DNA of 9,834 bases. Origin: JAVBRU01 sp031547595. Lineage in GTDB: Bacteria; Bacillota; Clostridia; Christensenellales; Aristaeellaceae. Shown one piece after another: positions 6,115 through 9,834 of the stretch. Below the pieces are notes generated by a model. That model was not told the DNA's origin. It saw nothing but the letters and a program-made list of their open reading frames with translations, and ran no database searches. The stretch's first letter is position 1; every line of letters starts with the position of its first letter. The position numbers were made by a program, and so were the translations under genes. Location: contig JAVBRU010000039.1 in NCBI GenBank assembly GCA_031547595.1, positions 1 through 9,834 of the forward strand, given 5' to 3'.

Positions 6115-7618
6115 TGTGCTGGCGCTGCTGCTGTGCGGCGCTGCGGTTGCGGCCACGGATGACGACAGCCTGACGCTTGGCATGATGTCTGTCAAAACAC
6201 AAAGGCTGAACCCCCTTGTGCCGCAGGAGCGGGAGTTTGAGTCCATCACTGCGCTGATGTATGAGAGCCTGCTGACGCTGGACGACAATTACCGCCCGCA
6301 GGCCTGCCTGGCTGAAAGCTGGGAAACCTCGGATGGCAGTACCTGGTTTTTCCGCCTGCGTGAGGGTGTGCAGTTCCATGACGGCACGCCGCTGACGGCG
6401 GACGACGTGGTGGCTACCGTCAACGAGATTTTACGTCTGGCAACGGAAAAAAAGGGACAGTTCGCGTCGCTGCAATACATCATTGACAACGTGCGCGCCA
6501 CGGACGCCCGCACCTTTGTGGTGAAGGTCAAGCGCCCGTATTATGGCATTCTGTTTGGCATGACATTCCCCGTGCTCAAGGCCGCCGAAGTGCAGGCCGA
6601 TAACCCCGTGGGCACCGGCCCCTACAAGCTGGAGACCTTCCGCCCCGGCGACCATCTGTACCTCACCGTCCATCCGAACTGGTGGCAAACCACGCCCGCC
6701 ATTCAGTACGTGAACGTGATTTTCCACAACACCAGCCGGGATTTGACCTCTTCCTACGAATACAACCGCGTGGACTCGGTCATCACACGCTCCGTCACCA
6801 CCGCGCAGTACCGCGCCACCCTCAACAGCCTTAACATTCCTTACCGCACCCGTCAGCTGGAAGTGCTGCTGATGAACTTTAAGGAATACCCGCTGGAAAG
6901 CGTCAACGTGCGCAAAGCCATCCGCTATGCCATAGACGTGGATGCCATTATTTCAAGCTGCTATATGGGCATGGCAAAGCGTACCGATACGCCAATGATC
7001 CCGGGCACCTGGATGTACCGCGACTCGCCCAGCACCTACGAGTACAATCCCGATAAGGCCAAGGAGCTGCTGGCCGCCGAGGGCTGGGCAGATACCGACG
7101 GCGATGGTATTTTGGATAAGGTGAAGGATGGCGGCAAAAAAAACCTGCGCCTGCGCATCTATGTGTATGAGGAGCAGGAAAGTTCGGTTCGCGTAGAGGC
7201 CGCCAACATGATTGCCGATATGCTGAAGGCCGTGGGCATCAATGGCGTGGTGGAGGTCAAAACCTTCACAGAAACCCAAACCAAGCTCTCCGCCGGCAGC
7301 TTCGACCTGTGCCTGGTGGCGTTCCAGATGGATACCATTCCGGACCCCGGATTCCTGCTGATGCCCGGCAACACCGCCAACTATGGCCGCTATAATTCTA
7401 AAGCGATGGGCGATCTGTTCACCAAGCTTCGCAAAACCCAGGATCCGTCGGAGTATCAAAGCCTGCTGTATCAAATCCAGGATTTGTTTGCCGAAGACTG
7501 CCCCTTCCTTTGCCTGTATTACCGCACCGGTGCGCTGCTGACCCGCAAGGTGTTCACCAATGCGCGCGATGTGCGGGAGCCAGAGATTCTGCGCGGCCTT
7601 GAAGCCACCACAAAATAA
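6074..7618 (+). CDS. Family-5 extracellular solute-binding protein (oligopeptide/dipeptide ABC type)
   Basis: The 514-aa product has the fold and length of OppA/DppA-type binding proteins, which deliver peptides or similar ligands to an ABC importer. Residues 1-27 form a signal peptide (MPMRST..., hydrophobic 9-26, AVA before A27). The only cysteine near its end is in LLLC-G, a poor lipobox, so it may be cut by signal peptidase I rather than lipidated. Family motifs are ESLLTLDDNYRPQACLAESW (64-83), FRLREGVQFHDGTPLTADDV (93-112), GTGPYKLETF (180-189) and VRKAIRYAID (279-288). DTDGDGILD at 340-348 is the Ca-loop-like stretch often seen in this family. The ATG at 6074 has AGAAAGG 6 nt before it; 6080 is an alternative. 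It begins inside the transglycosylase gene and no permease or ATPase genes are near, so the ligand is unknown. Confidence 0.92.
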   Translation: MPMRSTCRIIILTSVLALLLCGAAVAATDDDSLTLGMMSVKTQRLNPLVPQEREFESITALMYESLLTLDDNYRPQACLAESWETSDGSTWFFRLREGVQFHDGTPLTADDVVATVNEILRLATEKKGQFASLQYIIDNVRATDARTFVVKVKRPYYGILFGMTFPVLKAAEVQADNPVGTGPYKLETFRPGDHLYLTVHPNWWQTTPAIQYVNVIFHNTSRDLTSSYEYNRVDSVITRSVTTAQYRATLNSLNIPYRTRQLEVLLMNFKEYPLESVNVRKAIRYAIDVDAIISSCYMGMAKRTDTPMIPGTWMYRDSPSTYEYNPDKAKELLAAEGWADTDGDGILDKVKDGGKKNLRLRIYVYEEQESSVRVEAANMIADMLKAVGINGVVEVKTFTETQTKLSAGSFDLCLVAFQMDTIPDPGFLLMPGNTANYGRYNSKAMGDLFTKLRKTQDPSEYQSLLYQIQDLFAEDCPFLCLYYRTGALLTRKVFTNARDVREPEILRGLEATTK

Positions 7619-7642
7619 CACAAAAGTGAGTGTATAAAACCG

Positions 7643-8179
7643 ATGAACCGTACCTTTGATGTGAAACGTCTGGTGCTGGCGGCCCTGTTTCTGGCACTGT
7701 GTATGGTGTTGCCTTTTTTGACGGGCAACATCCCCGAGATTGGCAGCAAGCTGTCGCCTATGCACCTGCCGGTGTTGCTGTGTGGGTTTGTCTGCGGCTG
7801 GCCCTATGGGCTGCTGGTGGGCCTGATTGCGCCGCCGCTGCGCTTCTTGCTGGTGGGCATGCCCCCGATTTTCCCAACAGGGCTGGCCATGGCGCTGGAG
7901 CTGGCGGCCTATGGCGCGCTGTGCGGCCTGTTGTATCAAAAGCTGCCCAAGAAGCCGCTATATGTGTATGTCACATTGGTGATTGCCATGCTGCTGGGGC
8001 GCGTGGTTTGGGGCGCGGCGTCGTATGCGTTTATGGCGCTGTCCGGCAAGACGTTCACGTTTGCGCTGTTCCTGGCTGGTGCGTTTGTCAATGCCGTGCC
8101 TGCCATTATCCTGCAACTTGTGCTGGTGCCGCTGGTGGTGTTTGCGCTGCAGCGCGCCAAGGTGATGCAAAATGCATGA
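7643..8179 (+). CDS. ECF transporter S component (substrate-binding membrane subunit)
   Basis: The 178-aa product is a six-helix membrane protein of the energy-coupling-factor type, which binds a vitamin or other micronutrient and docks on a shared EcfA-A'-T module encoded elsewhere. Hydrophobic segments are at about 10-29, 41-52, 54-73, 80-98, 107-128 and 138-170. TM1 holds an A-x-x-x-A element (A14, A18 in AALFLAL), the usual contact with EcfT. The segment KLSPMHLPVLLCGFVCGW (36-53) followed by PPIFPTGLAMALELAAYG (74-91) resembles a clostridial S-component group of unknown substrate. The ATG at 7643 has only a weak GTGAG upstream, so translation may rely on coupling with the gene 24 nt before it. 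It overlaps the kinase gene by 8 nt. Pantothenate, riboflavin, queuosine-precursor or nucleoside-like ligands cannot be distinguished from sequence. Confidence 0.83.
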   Translation: MNRTFDVKRLVLAALFLALCMVLPFLTGNIPEIGSKLSPMHLPVLLCGFVCGWPYGLLVGLIAPPLRFLLVGMPPIFPTGLAMALELAAYGALCGLLYQKLPKKPLYVYVTLVIAMLLGRVVWGAASYAFMALSGKTFTFALFLAGAFVNAVPAIILQLVLVPLVVFALQRAKVMQNA

Positions 8180-8762
8180 CAGCCTGTATCCGGTTGCGGA
8201 GCTGATTAGAAAGCGTCTTCAAACCCAGCCCCGCGCGGTGGTGGCATTGGAAGGCCCTGCCGCAGCCGGAAAGACCACTGCTGCCGCGCAGTTATCCGCC
8301 CACTTTAACGCCCCCGTGATCCATGCCGATGATTTCTTTTTGCCCTTTGAGATGCGTACACCGCAGCGCCTTGCGCAGCCCGGCGGTAACATCCACTACG
8401 AGCGCTTTTTGCAGGAGGTTGGCGATGGCCTGCAAAGCGGCAAGGATTTTGAATATCGGGTGTTTGATTGCGGCACGGGCGAGATGGGCGAGGTATGCTT
8501 GATTCCAAACAGCCCGGTGCTGCTGGTGGAGGGCGTCTATTGCCTGCATCCGTGCCTTCGCGGGCTATATGACATCAAGGTGTTTGTGGCGGTGGATGAA
8601 AAGCTGCAGCAGGAGCGCCTGCTGCGAAGGGGCGCGGCGCTGTACCAACGCTTTCAATCCTTGTGGCTGCCGCTGGAGGCGGCGTATTATCAGGATGGCA
8701 GTATCGCGGCGCTGTGCGACCTGACAGTGACATTGACAGAGCACAAAAAAAGCATAGAGTGA
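8172..8762 (+). CDS. Uridine-kinase-like P-loop kinase (PRK/uridine kinase superfamily)
   Basis: The 196-aa product is a cytoplasmic ATP-dependent small-molecule kinase. Walker A is GPAAAGKT (28-35). HADDFFLPFEMRTPQRLAQP (51-70) and GGNIHYERF (71-79) are characteristic of a group usually annotated 'uridine kinase', with D53/D54 as the likely catalytic/Mg pair. LLVEGVYCLHP (117-127) corresponds to the conserved EG-Y turn, and RR at 152-153 marks the lid. It lacks the longer C-terminal region of classical Udk and I would not assign uridine as substrate. The start ATG has AAGGTGA 6 nt upstream, and the gene begins inside the end of the ECF S-component gene (8-nt overlap), which argues for functional linkage. 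It is the last gene of the operon: a terminator follows 8 nt after the stop. Confidence 0.85.
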   Translation: MHDSLYPVAELIRKRLQTQPRAVVALEGPAAAGKTTAAAQLSAHFNAPVIHADDFFLPFEMRTPQRLAQPGGNIHYERFLQEVGDGLQSGKDFEYRVFDCGTGEMGEVCLIPNSPVLLVEGVYCLHPCLRGLYDIKVFVAVDEKLQQERLLRRGAALYQRFQSLWLPLEAAYYQDGSIAALCDLTVTLTEHKKSIE

Positions 8763-8770
8763 ACCATTAC

Positions 8771-8803
8771 AGGAATGCAATGCAGCCATTGCTTCCTTTT
8801 TTT
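8771..8803 (+). terminator. Rho-independent terminator ending the polA-to-kinase operon
   Basis: AGGAA-T-GCAATG and CATTGC-TTCCT form an 11-bp stem with one bulged T and the tetraloop CAGC. It runs directly into seven T (8797-8803). It begins 8 nt after the kinase stop codon. Confidence 0.93.
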
Positions 8804-8892
8804 ATTGGGCCCGAAATCGTTTACAGGTAGAAAATGGCCAAATAAAAGACAAAGGAAACAAAAATGATGACATACCGGAAGAATGTACGCCA

Positions 8893-8915
8893 TGGTATAG
8901 TATTGATAATATCAA
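8893..8915 (+). promoter_or_regulatory. Extended -10 promoter with adjacent inverted repeat
   Basis: TGGTATAGT (8893-8901) is an extended -10 box; the region 17 nt upstream has no good -35. The perfect inverted repeat TTGATA-A-TATCAA (8903-8915) lies right on the predicted start site (about 8908), where an operator would act. The gene's AAGGAAGGA ribosome site follows at 8919-8927. The promoter is moderately supported and the operator is speculative. Confidence 0.5.
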
Positions 8916-8933
8916 AATAAGGAAGGACAACGG

Positions 8934-9834
8934 ATGATGAGCGAGAATGGCTGCAGGGCATCGGGGAGGTTGCTGATCTTGTTATGGATTGTCTGTATTG
9001 TATGCTTTGGCAACTGCCTGCAGGCATTCGCGGAGGGGCAAGCGATGTTTGAAGAAACTTTTGATACCGGTCTGACCCAGTGGACGGCCTCCGAGGATGC
9101 GTCCTACCCCTTACAGGTTGCAGGCGCTGTGCCGCCGCAGATGACGCGCATGGGCGCGGGGCTGCTGATCACAGGCGACCTTGTGCCTGTGTATCAGGCA
9201 CAAGAGAATGTGTTGACGGTGGGAAGCACCTACTCTTCTTTGGATACGCAGGGCTTTTACCGCTGCGCGGCACTGTACAGCGACCAGTTGACGGCCTCCG
9301 ATCAGGCGTTTAGTGCCATGCTTACCCCGGCGCGGGGCGGGAGCATTGGCATTTGCTTTGGGCTGGATGATGCGCTGCAGGGTGGCTGGGCTGTTCTTTT
9401 ATCCAACCTGACGGGCAAGGCGACACTCGGACGCTACAACAATGGGATTTTCCTGCCCTATATCCAGACAAACGGCCTGCCCGTGGAATCAATGGCCTGT
9501 GATGCCCGCGACGGTGCGGCGCATTTGCTGGATGTCAAATGGTGTGGGCAGGCGGATGGAACCTGGGAGGTGACGGTTGCGGTGGACGGGCTGGAGGAGT
9601 TCGCCGTGCGTGTTCCGGCAGCCCCCGGATCGTCCCTTGCGCTGCTTGCCACAGACACCGGTGGTCGGTTTGAGGGGCTGGGCGTTTCGACGGAGGATGA
9701 ATGGGTTTGCGTTCCGGGTGACTTGCAGGCCGTTGATAACGCATATCGCGGCACGCTGATCAGTGATGAGTTTTTGATAACAGGCAAATACTTCACCTTC
9801 CGCATCGGCGGGCAGCGCGAGGAAGAACGCCTGC
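8934..9834 (+). CDS. Large secreted protein, 5' part only (300 codons, runs off the window)
   Basis: The frame opens at ATG 8934 (or the ATG at 8937) behind AAGGAAGGA with a 6-nt spacer and stays open to the right edge, so the gene is incomplete. Residues 1-33 are a Sec signal peptide (Arg at 8 and 12, hydrophobic 13-30, cleavage after AFA-33). Residues 38-260 look like all-beta sandwich sequence: FEETFDTGLTQWTASED (39-55) resembles the first strands of a LamG/CBM-like module, and W, Y and G recur through the domain. From 271, YRGTLISDEFLITGKYFTFR and IGGQREEERL resemble a beta module that in GH32-type secreted enzymes reads like 'SDPF-I-G-YI-FLIGGG'. I infer a carbohydrate-binding or carbohydrate-active surface protein. 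Whether a glycosidase domain follows cannot be seen. It is a separate transcription unit from the kinase gene. Confidence 0.82.
   Translation, partial: MMSENGCRASGRLLILLWIVCIVCFGNCLQAFAEGQAMFEETFDTGLTQWTASEDASYPLQVAGAVPPQMTRMGAGLLITGDLVPVYQAQENVLTVGSTYSSLDTQGFYRCAALYSDQLTASDQAFSAMLTPARGGSIGICFGLDDALQGGWAVLLSNLTGKATLGRYNNGIFLPYIQTNGLPVESMACDARDGAAHLLDVKWCGQADGTWEVTVAVDGLEEFAVRVPAAPGSSLALLATDTGGRFEGLGVSTEDEWVCVPGDLQAVDNAYRGTLISDEFLITGKYFTFRIGGQREEERL

Noticed and set aside
7080..7130. Dockerin or EF-hand domain at DTDGDGILD in the binding protein
   Set aside because: A single loop of this type is common inside family-5 binding proteins and there is no second repeat or cohesin context.
6953..7939. 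328-aa minus-strand reading frame opposite the solute-binding protein and S-component genes
   Set aside because: It is rich in His, Gln and Arg, typical of an antisense shadow of high-GC codons, and both genes on the plus strand match known families.
9080..9313. 77-aa plus-strand frame inside the right-edge gene
   Set aside because: It is in another frame of the open reading frame that begins at 8934 and lacks a ribosome site; the longer frame has a clear signal peptide.
1..9834. Defence system, CRISPR array, prophage or insertion sequence
   Set aside because: I found no direct-repeat arrays, transposase or integrase motifs, toxin-antitoxin pairs or nuclease-helicase clusters on either strand.

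Overview
The window looks like a chromosomal segment of a spore-forming Clostridia member with moderately high G+C. This rests on spmA/spmB homologues, an AbrB-type regulator with a cysteine-rich tail, a short DtxR/MntR-type regulator of the kind common in Clostridia, strong AAGGAGG-like ribosome sites and sigma-A-like promoters. Genus cannot be told from the sequence. There are no transposases, phage genes, CRISPR repeats, tRNAs or rRNAs.

Layout. (1) 9-541, minus strand: a 57-aa conserved-looking hypothetical protein and, upstream of it, an AbrB/SpoVT-type regulator with its own promoter and a strong rho-independent terminator between the two. (2) 722-1776, plus strand: spmA and spmB, overlapping by 4 nt. 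(3) 1766-2128, minus strand: a DtxR/MntR-type metal-dependent repressor whose 3' end overlaps the 3' end of spmB. It is divergent from polA across a 142-nt region holding two opposed promoters and a palindrome on the repressor's own -10 box. (4) 2271-8762, plus strand: six tightly packed genes, polA, coaE, a membrane-anchored lytic transglycosylase, a family-5 solute-binding protein, an ECF-type S component and a uridine-kinase-like P-loop kinase. They run from a clear promoter (2222-2249) to a clear terminator (8771-8803), with gaps from a 41-nt overlap to +24 nt, so they are probably one operon. (5) 8934 to the right edge, plus strand: the first 300 codons of a large secreted protein that runs out of the window. 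It has no stop codon inside the window, so simple ORF listing can miss it.

How the parts may fit. The operon joins housekeeping functions (DNA repair polymerase, last step of CoA synthesis) to envelope and uptake functions. Two pairs stand out. The transglycosylase and solute-binding protein genes overlap by 41 nt with no permease nearby, which suggests a wall-fragment capture role. The ECF S component and kinase genes overlap by 8 nt, which suggests uptake followed by phosphorylation of a small substrate I cannot identify. Both are inferences. Most of the rest is ordinary clostridial core genome, and I see no wholly new multi-gene system here.
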